Assembly: GCF_023242945.1 (NCBI RefSeq)
Contig: NZ_JALKFT010000003.1
Span: 248,001 to 312,000 of the forward strand
Direction: 5' to 3'
Length of the DNA: 64,000 nt
From: Frankia umida
Lineage (GTDB): Bacteria > Actinomycetota > Actinomycetes > Frankiales > Frankiaceae
Shown: one piece after another, positions 46,561-55,468 of the stretch
Numbering within the stretch: the stretch's first letter is position 1
Layout: each line of letters begins with the position of its first letter
The notes under the pieces: generated by a model
Databases searched by the model: none
Told to the model about the DNA's origin: nothing
The model's input: the letters and a program-made list of their open reading frames with translations, nothing else
Program-made: the position numbers and the translations under genes

Positions 46561-48024
46561 GTGCGAGATTCCTTCGACCGGTCGGTGATGCCCCGGTGGG
46601 GCATCTCACGTACGGTGCGCCGGCGGACGACGTTCGCCCTACTGTGGGCCACGCCACGTGGCCGTGCGGCCGCGGGCGGGGGGAGCCGGTTCTTGTTCGG
46701 GTTCGAGCTGCAGACGCAGAACGTCTTCGTGTCGAGGTCAGGGGTTGCCGACATCGGCGAGCGGGAGGTCGTCTACCGCCATCCGGTCGGCCTGACCCTG
46801 GAGGGCGACGAGACACATCTGCTCGGCGCCACCTCGGAGCTGGAGTTCGTGACGAAGCCGTTCGCGGACGAGCGGTCGGCGCGCGCCGCGCTCACCGTCG
46901 CCGCCCGGATCGCCGCGAAGCTCGCCGAAGGCGGCCAGCGCGACATCACCTTCGACCAGAACACCGAGTTCGAGGGCGGCACCTGGCTGCGCAGCGGCAC
47001 CCTGCGCATCACCGACCCGACCTTCGGCGCTCAGGCCCAGGCCACCGTCGGCATTCCACTCGCGACACTGCCGACGTTCTTCCAGACCGTTCTGAACCGT
47101 ACCCGGCACGCCAGCGACATCGACGATCTCGGCGCCTGGTCAAAGCTGTTGGAATGGCCGTCCGGGCCGTCCCCCAGGGCGCGCGGCTTTCTGTGGGCCT
47201 GCCAGATGTTCCTGTTCTCGGCGACCGCCGTGCCATTGTCCCGGTTCGTCGACCCGGTGAAACCGACGATGCCCGACGTCACCAACAAGATCTTCGACTT
47301 CACCGACACCGCCTTCACCCAGGACGTCCACGCCGTGGCGTTGAAACTGCCGGCCGAGAAGGTGCCGGAGAAAACCCTCGTCCTGGTCAACGCCGACTCA
47401 CCGAAATCCGCGTTCCTGGCCCTGCACCGGACCGACTTCCACGCCATGTACCAGGCCCTGCCGCGGTTCGACCGTGATCTGCTCGCCGCCCTCGACATCA
47501 CCGCGGCGATCTGGCCGCAGGATTACGGCGGACCCGACCACCGGTACGTCTTTCCGCTGCCCTACCGCGCCGACCCGCAGGCCACCGACGTGCCCGCGCG
47601 GACCGGCACGCCCCTGACAAACCGGACGGAATGGCTGCCGCGCGGGATCATCGCCGACCATCCGGCGACGTGGAGCCTCGTCGCCCACGGCCCGTCCATC
47701 CGCCAGTGGTGGACGTCGGTCCTGCACGGTGACGAGGCCCGCCGCAACATCGCCAAGGACGCCGCCTCCCCACCGCCCGGTCACCGCGGCCGTGACCCGC
47801 GTTATCTCGCCGACTTCCCCGACCCGAAGGTCGAGAACAAGGCGGACTACTACGGCATGGGCGCCTTCCCGACGGACACCGGCTCGACCGCCGACGACCG
47901 ACTCGCCGTCTACGAGATCCGGGCGTTCATGGAGGACCTCGAGATGCCGCCCAAAGCCGAACTCACCAGCGGCCGATGGGCCACGATCGCCGACATCTTC
48001 TTCACCCACTACGCCCCGCGGTGA
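46561..48024 (+). CDS. Unrecognised 487-residue protein, amidoligase-like ends
   Basis: Start undecided: GTG 46561 (GAGG 5 bases before) or ATG 46588. The N-terminus has a strand FLFGFELQTQNVF and, after about 80 residues, LLGATSELEFVTKPFADERSARAAL. The strand-Glu, Glu-x-Glu plus strand-helix layout resembles COOH-NH2 amidoligases and some polymorphic-toxin-associated proteins. A C-terminal YEIRAFMEDLEMPPKAE and FFTHYAPR follow. No signal peptide or membrane segment; the central 250 residues have no repeats. Divergent from the lipid operon. A defined function cannot be given. Confidence 0.6.
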   Translation: MRDSFDRSVMPRWGISRTVRRRTTFALLWATPRGRAAAGGGSRFLFGFELQTQNVFVSRSGVADIGEREVVYRHPVGLTLEGDETHLLGATSELEFVTKPFADERSARAALTVAARIAAKLAEGGQRDITFDQNTEFEGGTWLRSGTLRITDPTFGAQAQATVGIPLATLPTFFQTVLNRTRHASDIDDLGAWSKLLEWPSGPSPRARGFLWACQMFLFSATAVPLSRFVDPVKPTMPDVTNKIFDFTDTAFTQDVHAVALKLPAEKVPEKTLVLVNADSPKSAFLALHRTDFHAMYQALPRFDRDLLAALDITAAIWPQDYGGPDHRYVFPLPYRADPQATDVPARTGTPLTNRTEWLPRGIIADHPATWSLVAHGPSIRQWWTSVLHGDEARRNIAKDAASPPPGHRGRDPRYLADFPDPKVENKADYYGMGAFPTDTGSTADDRLAVYEIRAFMEDLEMPPKAELTSGRWATIADIFFTHYAPR

Positions 48025-48164
48025 CGCGGCGGCCGCGGACCGGACCGGGTGCGGCCCGGTCCGCGGTGGTCCCCGCGGCGTGGCCTCGCTGCTCGGGCTG
48101 CCGGGACCGTCGCCGGCAGCCGATACGCTGAAGCGGTCACGGAAGCGGCCATGAGGGTGAGTTG

Positions 48165-49661
48165 ATGGTGAGCGAGCAGCCACAGGCGCGAGAGCTGGCC
48201 GGGCCGCGGGCCGGATACCGCGTCGACACGGTGGCGGTCGACGCGGCCGCGGCGCCGGATGGGACACCGGTGCGGCTGGCCGGCCGGGTGGTGCTGTGGC
48301 GGCGGATGGGCGGGCTCATCTTCGGGCACATCCAGGACCGCAGTGGTCGTGTGCAGGTGTCGCTGTCCAAGACCGACCTTGGTGCCGAAACCATCAGGGA
48401 ATGGTCCCGGTCGGTCAAGATCGGCGACTTCATCGGGGTCGCCGGCGCCATGTACACCACCCGTCGCGGTGAGCGGACCGTCGGCATCGCCGAGCTGGAG
48501 GTGCTCAACCGCACCGTCCGCGCGCTGCCGGACAAGTGGCAGGGCCTGTCGAACGTCGAGGCCCGCTACCGACGCCGCTATCTGGACCTGCTGGTCAACC
48601 CCGACGCGCGGGCGCGGTTCCAGACCCGCACCCGGATCATCAGCCGCATCCGTCGCCACCTCGACGAGGCGGGTTTCCTCGAGGTCGAGACGCCGATGCT
48701 GCAGGAAGCGGCGTCGGGGGCCGCGGCCCGGCCGTTCATCACCCGGCACAACGCGCTCGGGGAGGACTTCTACCTGCGGATCTCGCCGGAGACGTTCCTC
48801 AAGCGCATTGTCGTCGGCGCGTACGACCGGGTGTACGAGCTCGGCCGCAACTTCCGCAACGAAGGCATGGACTCCTCGCACCTGCAGGAGTTCACGATGC
48901 TGGAGTGGTACGCCGCCTACTGGGACTACCGCGACAACATGACCTTCGTGCGAGAACTGATCCTCGCCGTCCTCGATGACGTGGTGGGCACCCGCTCGGT
49001 CACCTACGAGGGCACCAAGCTCGACTTCGGCGCCGACTGGCCGGAACTCGACTATCGCACCGAGGTCGAGCGACGCACCGGTATCGACCTCACCGTCGTA
49101 CGTGATCTGCCGACCCTGCGTACCCGGGTGGCCGAGCTCGGCCTGGACGTCGGCGACTCCCCGTCCTACGCCGGCCTCGTCGACCTGCTGTACAAGAAGA
49201 CCGTCCGGCCTCATCTGATCCAGCCGTGTTTCCTGCTGCACCATCCGGCGGAACTCGTCCCACTGGCCCGGCGCAACGACGACGACCCCACGGTGCTCGA
49301 CATGTTCCAGGTCGTCGTGGACGGTCTGGAGATCGTCAAGGCCTATTCGGAGCTCATCGACCCCGCCGAACAGCGGCTGCGCCTCGAGGAACAGGCGGAG
49401 CTACGTGAGGCCGGCGACGACGAGACGATGATGCTCGAAGAGGACTTCATCGAGGCGATGGAGTACGGTATGCCGCCGATGTCCGGCCTCGGCCTCGGCA
49501 TCGACCGTTTCGTCGCCCTGCTCACCGACGCCCCCACCCTGCGCGACGTGGTCCTTTTCCCCACCATGCGCGGCGCGCACAAGGACAGCCAGAGCGCTGA
49601 CACCCCGAGCGGCGAGCAGGATCAGCCCGCCGACGGGGTCGCTGCCGAAGACACGGCGTAA
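48165..49661 (+). CDS. lysS: Lysyl-tRNA synthetase, class II
   Basis: 498 residues from ATG 48165 (TTG 48162 and GTG 48168 also in frame). OB-fold anticodon domain (about 35-145, GGLIFGHIQDRSGRVQVSL), motif 1 in RIISRIRRHLDEAGFLEVETPML, motif 2 FRNEGMDSSHLQEFTMLEWYAAY, and motif 3 MPPMSGLGLGIDRFVALL. Charges tRNA-Lys. An acidic tail of about 25 residues follows motif 3. A second lysS elsewhere is common in such genomes and is not seen here. Confidence 0.96.
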   Translation: MVSEQPQARELAGPRAGYRVDTVAVDAAAAPDGTPVRLAGRVVLWRRMGGLIFGHIQDRSGRVQVSLSKTDLGAETIREWSRSVKIGDFIGVAGAMYTTRRGERTVGIAELEVLNRTVRALPDKWQGLSNVEARYRRRYLDLLVNPDARARFQTRTRIISRIRRHLDEAGFLEVETPMLQEAASGAAARPFITRHNALGEDFYLRISPETFLKRIVVGAYDRVYELGRNFRNEGMDSSHLQEFTMLEWYAAYWDYRDNMTFVRELILAVLDDVVGTRSVTYEGTKLDFGADWPELDYRTEVERRTGIDLTVVRDLPTLRTRVAELGLDVGDSPSYAGLVDLLYKKTVRPHLIQPCFLLHHPAELVPLARRNDDDPTVLDMFQVVVDGLEIVKAYSELIDPAEQRLRLEEQAELREAGDDETMMLEEDFIEAMEYGMPPMSGLGLGIDRFVALLTDAPTLRDVVLFPTMRGAHKDSQSADTPSGEQDQPADGVAAEDTA

Positions 49662-49755
49662 GGGGCCCGTCCCACGGCGGACGTGGGCGCGTGCGCCGCC
49701 CACGTCCGCACGGGGCTGGGGCCGCGCGGGCGGCCTTCGATCCGGACCGTCCCGC

Positions 49756-50451
49756 TCAGACGGTCACGTCGGCGTAACGGCGGGCGGCCGCGAGCTTGGG
49801 ACGGATCTCGTCGGGGCCGACGCCGGTGCGGGGCGGGCCGGCGAAACCGTCGGGGCCGATGTAGAGGCCGGCGTAGGCGGCGGTGTCCCGCTGGTAGCGC
49901 CATCCTTCGGCGAGCGGGCCGGCGTCGAAGGCGTTGTAGCCGATGTCGTCGAGGAAGCCGGTGACCGTCTTCTTGGCGTTCTCGCCGTCGCCGGCGATCA
50001 GCAGCGAGGTGCGTTCCGGCGAGCCTGCGGGACGAGCCAGTTCCAGCAGGTGCTTGAAGTAGATGTTGTTGAACGCCTTGACCACGTCGGACGTGGGCAG
50101 GTGCGCGGCGAGCAGTTCGCTGGTCGTCGTCGACTCGTCCTCGAGCTCGGGGATCGTGCCGTCGCGGTCCGGGTAGTAGTTGTTGGTGTCGATGACCACC
50201 TTGCCGGCGAGCGGCTCCACCGGGACGGCCCGGTAGGCGTGCAGGGGAACGCTCACGAGCACGAGGTCGCCCGCGGCGGCGGCCTCGGTGGACGTGGCGG
50301 CGCGGGCGCGCGGACCCAGTTCGGCGACCAGATCCGCGAGGGTCTCCGGGCCGCGCGAGTTGGACAGGACCACGTCGTAGCCGGCGTTGACCGCCAGGCG
50401 CGCGACGGTTCCGCCGATGTTTCCGCTGCCGATGAGGCCGAGTGTTGTCAT
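49756..50451 (-). CDS. NADP/F420-type reductase-like dinucleotide-binding protein
   Basis: 231 residues from ATG 50451. Opening LGLIGSGNIGGTVARLAVNAGYDVVLSNSRGPETL is the F420-dependent NADP reductase (NpdG) type, with SNSR contacting NADP. Then VPLHAYRAVPVEPLAGKVVIDTNNYY and the LPTSDVVKAFNNIYF segment. Longer frame start at 50535 is unsupported. Could also be a general NADP-binding reductase; specific partner unknown. Confidence 0.85.
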   Translation of the reverse strand: MTTLGLIGSGNIGGTVARLAVNAGYDVVLSNSRGPETLADLVAELGPRARAATSTEAAAAGDLVLVSVPLHAYRAVPVEPLAGKVVIDTNNYYPDRDGTIPELEDESTTTSELLAAHLPTSDVVKAFNNIYFKHLLELARPAGSPERTSLLIAGDGENAKKTVTGFLDDIGYNAFDAGPLAEGWRYQRDTAAYAGLYIGPDGFAGPPRTGVGPDEIRPKLAAARRYADVTV

Positions 50452-50589
50452 GTCAGGGCTAACTTCCAGTAGTCCGATCGACATTCCTGGTTTTGCGAGA
50501 TCACTGGCCATGCGGTTGCGCTGTGCGCGGAACATCCCGAGATGACCGGATGGACGGTGGTGACCCGCGGGTGCAGGGCGGGCGCGTCC

Positions 50590-50655
50590 GGTCAGGCCCG
50601 GTGCCCGGTCAGGCCCGGTGCCCCGTCAGGCCCGGTGCCCCGTCAGGCCTGGTGG
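50590..50655. repeat. 17-base tandem repeat, 3.9 copies
   Basis: GGTCAGGCCCGGTGCCC at 50590 followed by three near-identical copies (first base C in copies three and four; the last partial and with one T). It ends directly at the stop of the EF-hand gene. Confidence 0.85.
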
Positions 50656-51201
50656 CTACGCCACACCGAAGTAGCGGGCGCCGGGCAGGTCCCAGTCGGA
50701 GGAGTAGTAGAACTCCCGCCACGAACGGACGAACTCGTGTCGGCTGATCACGCCGTCGCCGTCGGAGTCCAGCCGGTCGAAGATCTCGTAGCCGTTCTTC
50801 GGATCGATCTCCCAGACCTTCAGGTAACGGCCGAACTCGTCCTTGCTGATGGTGCCGTCGCCATCGCGGTCGAGGGCGTCGAAGATGGTGTGGGCGAGGC
50901 CCTCGACCAGGTTGAAGCGGCTGGTGTCCAGGGTCAGCAGGCGTACGGCCTGAATGAACTCGTCCTTGTTCAGGCGGTCGGTTCCGTCCGAATGGCGCAG
51001 GAGTTCGAGCCAGTAGTGCTGGTGGGTGACCCACAGGCTCCGCGCCTCACGCGAGTCCTTGTCGAGCTCGAAACCGGACAGGTACCTGTCGAGGAGGCGT
51101 TCGTAGTCGCCCCACTCGATGACGCCGTCGTGGTTTGCGTCAACCGCCTGGAAAAGCTTCTCGAAGCGTACGTCCTGCGGCTTGGTTTCGGTGGTCGCCA
51201 T
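50656..51201 (-). CDS. Calerythrin-like EF-hand calcium-binding protein
   Basis: 181 residues. Four EF-hand loops: DANHDGVIEWGDY, the second degenerate (SDGTDRLNKDEF), DRDGDGTISKDEF and DSDGDGVISRHEF. Three keep the DxDxDG calcium chelation. The layout equals calerythrin, a cytosolic calcium buffer/signal protein of actinomycetes. Start ATG 51201; the 17-base tandem repeat lies just past its stop. Not in an operon. Confidence 0.93.
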   Translation of the reverse strand: MATTETKPQDVRFEKLFQAVDANHDGVIEWGDYERLLDRYLSGFELDKDSREARSLWVTHQHYWLELLRHSDGTDRLNKDEFIQAVRLLTLDTSRFNLVEGLAHTIFDALDRDGDGTISKDEFGRYLKVWEIDPKNGYEIFDRLDSDGDGVISRHEFVRSWREFYYSSDWDLPGARYFGVA

Positions 51202-51402
51202 AACAAACCCCTTTCGCGTGGAAAACGGGTGGCGCGAAGCCGTGGATCACATCTTGTGGATACTCGTCCGGCCGGCTCCGTAAGGGCAGTCTAGTCACGT
51301 CGATGAGTGCTGCAAGTCGACAGTGGCGGCTATCCTGGTACCCGTCGAGTATTCGGTGTCAAACATTCGTGACGGGTGAGAACGAGCCGTGGTGGCGTGG
51401 TT

Positions 51403-53004
51403 CTACCGGCGGGCGCCGAGACGTACCTGGCGGTGCAGGTGGTACAGCCAGGGCGGAATGGTCGCCCAGTAGACGATGATGTTGCCGATCATCACGCCTC
51501 GGGCGCCGCCGAGGAGCAGGCCGGTCAACGGGCAGGCGAGCAGGAACGGGACGAACGCCAGGTTGATCCAGAAGGTCAGCCTGGTCCGGCCGAACGCGTA
51601 CAGCACCGCCGCCGGGCCGACCGCGAGGCACGGGCCGGCCTGGGCGATGACGGCCAGCAGCAGCAGCTGGTGGGTCTCGGCCCAGGTGTCGCCGAGCAGG
51701 GCGGCGCCGAAGTCGTCCGGCAGGACGACGAACGCGAGCCCCCACAGCGTGCTCGAGACGACCACCAGCCCGCTGACCAGGTAGGCGCCGCGCAGCACGG
51801 TCTGGGCCGGCAGGTGCCTGCGCCGGGAGAACTCCGGGATCGAGAAACTCATCAGCGCGACGGCGAGATTCGTGGTGGGCGCGAGCAGCGTCTGCAGGCC
51901 ACGTAGCGCACCGACCAGCGAGGTGGAGCCGACCGCGCCGATGACCAGGGTGGAGGTCTGCGCTGCGCCCTGGAGGGAGAGGAACTCGGCGGTCATGAAC
52001 CCGGTGGTCTCGCGGTGGCCGGTGAACCAGGCCCACGCTCGCCGGGGCTGCGGCCATGCCTGGTGCTGCAACACGCCGACCTGCGCCGCGACCGCCGCGG
52101 CCACCCCCCAGACCAGCACCATCGTCGCCGACCCGCCGACACCGCCCGGTGCGACCGTCGCCAGCAGCCACAGCCCAGCACCGAGCACCGCCGCCCACAC
52201 CAGGTCGTTCGCCACGGCGAGCAGGGGCCGCCCCTGGGCGAACGACGCGTAACGCCAGGCGTCCTGCACCAGCAGCGCCGGCATGATCACGCCCATCGCG
52301 GCCAGGTTCGTGCCGACCGTACCGCCCATCCCGACGCCGACCAGCATCAGCAGCACCCCGACGGCGGCCCCGAGCATGAGCGCCGTGCCGGCCGCCTGGC
52401 GCACCGCCGAGCGGAACGCGCCGAGTGGGACGTCCGCGTAGCTGATGCCCAGCGGCGCGGTCGCCGCCGCCCGGGAGAGCCCCACGACCATGGCGAAAAT
52501 CGTGTAGGCGATGGCGAACGCGCCGAACTCGGTCGGGTCCACCCGGCGGGCGATAACGAAGTTGATCGCCGCGTTGGTCCCGCTGGACACGACCTGGTCG
52601 AACACCGTCCACAGCGCGTTGACCCGGCTTCCCCCACGGCCGCGGCGCGCCCGCGCCTCGACTGACGGCCGATCGGCACCGTCTGGATCGGCCGTCCGGG
52701 CGGACGAGGATGCGGGCGGGGCCGATGTGTTCACCGCCTGGTCGGGTTCCGTCACGGGGGGCGGGTCGACGATCTCCAACGCGTCCGCCGGGATGGTGGG
52801 ACGCCGAGCGGTCGCGGCGACGCGGGTGGTCCGGCGATCCCGGGGGATGATCAGCAGCGGCAGCGTGACCGCGTCCCGTAGGACGTGGTCCTGTTCGGGC
52901 CGCGTGTCGTCATCCACGTGAGATACCTCGAGCCGGTGTCGGATCCTTCCGGCGGATGACATGGCCGTGCGCAACTCCGCGCGGCGCTGCCCGGTTCCGC
53001 CCAT
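51403..53004 (-). CDS. Polysaccharide flippase-like multi-pass membrane protein
   Basis: 533 residues (or about 519 from ATG 52962). A cytosolic N-terminus of about 130 residues rich in A, R, P and T precedes roughly 12 transmembrane segments. Motifs of the Wzx/MATE-like fold: ALWTVFDQVVSSGTNAAINFVIARRVDPTEFGAF at the start and FMTAEFLSLQGAAQTSTLVIGAVGSTSLVGALRGLQTLLAPTTNL in the middle. Probably moves a lipid-linked saccharide across the membrane, but no glycan genes lie beside it. The start is uncertain. Confidence 0.8.
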   Translation of the reverse strand: MGGTGQRRAELRTAMSSAGRIRHRLEVSHVDDDTRPEQDHVLRDAVTLPLLIIPRDRRTTRVAATARRPTIPADALEIVDPPPVTEPDQAVNTSAPPASSSARTADPDGADRPSVEARARRGRGGSRVNALWTVFDQVVSSGTNAAINFVIARRVDPTEFGAFAIAYTIFAMVVGLSRAAATAPLGISYADVPLGAFRSAVRQAAGTALMLGAAVGVLLMLVGVGMGGTVGTNLAAMGVIMPALLVQDAWRYASFAQGRPLLAVANDLVWAAVLGAGLWLLATVAPGGVGGSATMVLVWGVAAAVAAQVGVLQHQAWPQPRRAWAWFTGHRETTGFMTAEFLSLQGAAQTSTLVIGAVGSTSLVGALRGLQTLLAPTTNLAVALMSFSIPEFSRRRHLPAQTVLRGAYLVSGLVVVSSTLWGLAFVVLPDDFGAALLGDTWAETHQLLLLAVIAQAGPCLAVGPAAVLYAFGRTRLTFWINLAFVPFLLACPLTGLLLGGARGVMIGNIIVYWATIPPWLYHLHRQVRLGARR

Positions 53005-53067
53005 GCCACCTATAACTCTACCGTCACGTAAGTGTTATCTTCCGGAGGCTCGTGGGCGTGTCGTCAC

Positions 53068-54120
53068 TTAACGAAGCGCTGTGACTATCGTACGTGTGTT
53101 GTGTTCTTCCATGTGAAGGTAGGTGTCACCGTCCGAACCGGCCGGTCCGAGTGAGTCACCGTAGAGCGAGTCCTCGCCGGCCTCGACGCGCACCCCCGCC
53201 TCGTCCGCGATGGTCTGCGCGGTGCGCCGCGGCAGCGACGACTCGGAGAAGACCGCCTTCGTCCCCGTCTGCCGGATCCGTTCGACGAGCTTCCTGATGT
53301 TGCTGCCGGACAGCTCCGCGGACGTGTCGAAGCTCGGAATGATCGACCCGACGAAGGTCAGCCCGTAGCGCTCGACGTAGTAGCCGAACGCATCGTGATT
53401 GGTGACCAGCTTGCGGTTGGCCACGGGGATCGTGGCGATCTGACGGCGGATGTCCGCGTCCAGCGCGTCGAGCTGGGCATCGTAGGCCACCCGGTTCGCG
53501 TGGAACCGCGCCGCCGCGGACGGCTCCGCCTGGGCGAGTCCCCGTTCGATGTCCGCCACCATGATCTTGACGTTGAGCGGGTTGTGCCAGATGTGCGGAT
53601 CACCGGCCTTCTCCTCGTCGCCCTGACCGGCCCGAATCCGCACTCCGTCGCTCGCGTTGACCCGCACCCCGTCGAAACCGGAGGCGTCGATCGTGTCCTC
53701 GAGCCAGCTCTCCAGCCCCACGCCGTTCTGGACGAGCACCTTCGCGTCCCCGATCGCCGCGAGATCGGCCGGGGCCGGCTCGTAGTCGTGCGGATCGACG
53801 CCTGGCCGCACGATCTGGGTCACCGTGACGCGGTCGCCGCCGACCACCCGGGTGAAGTCCGCCACCTGGCTGGTCGTCGCCACCACCGGCAGCCGCCCGT
53901 CCTTCCCCTCGGACGACCCCCCGGCGCCGCCCGACCCGCAGCCGACCAGGGCCAGGCCGGCGACCAGCGGGGTCAGCGCCACCAGTCGTATGCCCGCCCG
54001 CGGCGTCCGCCGTCGATCGCGGCGCCGGCCCCGGTCCCGGCTGCGGTCGTCGACGCCGCCGTGGTCGTGGTGGGCGCCATGCGGGCGGCGGGTGATCGCG
54101 GGGAGTGGGGAGTCGGGCAC
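53068..54120 (-). CDS. znuA: ZnuA-type zinc-binding lipoprotein, no permease partner here
   Basis: 350 residues from GTG 54120 (GAGG 8 bases upstream). A His-rich stretch (HGAHHDHGG) precedes the signal peptide LVALTPLVAGLALVGC with lipobox Cys. Zinc ligands of the TroA/ZnuA fold: VDPHDYEPAPADLAAI, DPHIWHNPLN, KLVTNHDAFGYYVERY and a final acidic ligand set in FSESSLPRRTAQT. The ABC ATPase and permease usually encoded beside are missing. A Zur-type box lies 56 bases upstream of its start. Confidence 0.93.
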   Translation of the reverse strand: MPDSPLPAITRRPHGAHHDHGGVDDRSRDRGRRRDRRRTPRAGIRLVALTPLVAGLALVGCGSGGAGGSSEGKDGRLPVVATTSQVADFTRVVGGDRVTVTQIVRPGVDPHDYEPAPADLAAIGDAKVLVQNGVGLESWLEDTIDASGFDGVRVNASDGVRIRAGQGDEEKAGDPHIWHNPLNVKIMVADIERGLAQAEPSAAARFHANRVAYDAQLDALDADIRRQIATIPVANRKLVTNHDAFGYYVERYGLTFVGSIIPSFDTSAELSGSNIRKLVERIRQTGTKAVFSESSLPRRTAQTIADEAGVRVEAGEDSLYGDSLGPAGSDGDTYLHMEEHNTRTIVTALR

Positions 54121-54175
54121 GTCATCCTCATCAGCGCAGGTGGGACCGACACGGGTCGGATCGGGCAGCACTAAT

Positions 54176-54191
54176 GAAAACGATTTTCGAT
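54176..54191 (-). promoter_or_regulatory. Zur-type zinc operator
   Basis: TGAAAACGATTTTCG(A) is one or two bases off the palindromic Zur box TGAAAATGATTTTCA. It lies immediately upstream of the znuA start (56 bases) and predicts zinc repression through Zur. Confidence 0.82.
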
Positions 54192-54198
54192 ATGGTTG

Positions 54199-55347
54199 TC
54201 AACAGGACGGCTGCTGTTGGGTGATGCAGTGCACTCCGCCGCCGTTCGCGAAGATCACCCGGGCGTCCACCGGTTCGACCCGGCGGGACGGGTAGAGCCG
54301 GCCGAGCAGGTCGAGCGCGTCGGCATCCCGTGGGTCCTCGAAGGTCCCGGCCACCACGACCCCGTTCGCGACGTAGTAGTTCAGATACGAGTAGCCGGCC
54401 GGCTCCCCGTCGACCTCCAGCACGCGTGGCGCCGTGATCTCGACGACGTCGAACGGCCGGCCGGCCGCGTCCCGACTGGCGCGCAGCAGCGCGGCGAGTT
54501 CCCGGCTGGTCTCATGGTCGGGATGGGCCGGGTCCGGCTGATGATGCACAGCGACGAGCCCCGGTCGCACGAACGCCGCCACCACGTCGACATGCCCGCG
54601 GGTACCGAACCGGTCGTAGTCACGGGCCAGCCCCCGCGGCAGCCAGATCGCGTGGCTCGTACCGAGCTGCGCGTGCACTTCCGCCTCGACGCGGGCCCGG
54701 TCCCAGCCGGGATTGCGCCGAGGGTCGCGTTGCACCGTCTCGGTGAGCAGCACCGTACCCGCCCCGTCCACGGCGATGCCGCCGCCCTCGTTCGTCAGCG
54801 CGCAGGACCGCACCGCCGCACCGGCGAGCTCGGCGATCGAGCCCGCCAACTGACGGTCCGCGTCCCATGAGGCCCATTCCTGCGCCCCCCAGCCGTTGAA
54901 CGTCCAGTCGACCGCACCGAGCGTGCCCTCCCCGCCGCAGCGACGCCCGTTCCCGCCGGGCGGCTGTGGAAGGTCGACGGTGAAGGTGGGACCGGTGTCG
55001 CGGACCCAGGCATCGTCGAGAGGACGTTCGACCACCGTCACCGGTCCCGGCGCGAGGCCGCGCGCGGCGGCGGCGTCGGCCCCGGGCCGGGCGATCAGGA
55101 TGACCGGCTCGTACCGGCTGATCGTCCTCGCCACCGTCGCCCAGACCGCCCGGGCCTGGGTGAGACCGGGGGAGTCCACCGGGCCGAACGTGGCGTTCGG
55201 CGGCGGGAAGGCCATCCAGGTTCGCCGATGCGGCTCCCACTCCGCCGGCATCCGACGCCGGACCAGTCCACCGCCCGCCCCACCGGCCGCCGCCGTCGAG
55301 TGGCCAGCTGGCCCGGCCTCATCCGTGTCCTCAGAGGAAGCGATCAC
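54199..55347 (-). CDS. aguA: Agmatine deiminase
   Basis: 382 residues from GTG 55347. Converts agmatine to N-carbamoylputrescine and ammonia. Family marks: PAEWEPHRRTWMAFP, DDAWVRDTGPTF (Asp ligand), TNEGGGIAVDG, GTRGHVDVVAAF (catalytic His) and the nucleophile Cys in NGGGVHCITQQQP. Divergent from aguB (starts about 120 bases apart), so the two are very probably controlled together. A C-terminal Ser-Cys after QQQP is unusual in its shortness. Confidence 0.94.
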   Translation of the reverse strand: MIASSEDTDEAGPAGHSTAAAGGAGGGLVRRRMPAEWEPHRRTWMAFPPPNATFGPVDSPGLTQARAVWATVARTISRYEPVILIARPGADAAAARGLAPGPVTVVERPLDDAWVRDTGPTFTVDLPQPPGGNGRRCGGEGTLGAVDWTFNGWGAQEWASWDADRQLAGSIAELAGAAVRSCALTNEGGGIAVDGAGTVLLTETVQRDPRRNPGWDRARVEAEVHAQLGTSHAIWLPRGLARDYDRFGTRGHVDVVAAFVRPGLVAVHHQPDPAHPDHETSRELAALLRASRDAAGRPFDVVEITAPRVLEVDGEPAGYSYLNYYVANGVVVAGTFEDPRDADALDLLGRLYPSRRVEPVDARVIFANGGGVHCITQQQPSC

Positions 55348-55468
55348 ACTCCGTATTCTGACGCCCGCCGGTAGTCCGGACCGCTCCCGCCCCGCCCGCC
55401 CCGCCCCGCCTCGCCCACCTCGGCCCGCGTGGTCTCTGGTCGGCTGCCTGACGTGAGACGATGCGCCG

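Noticed and set aside
50590..50655. CRISPR-like array (short repeats)
   Set aside because: The repeats are directly adjacent with no spacers and far too short.
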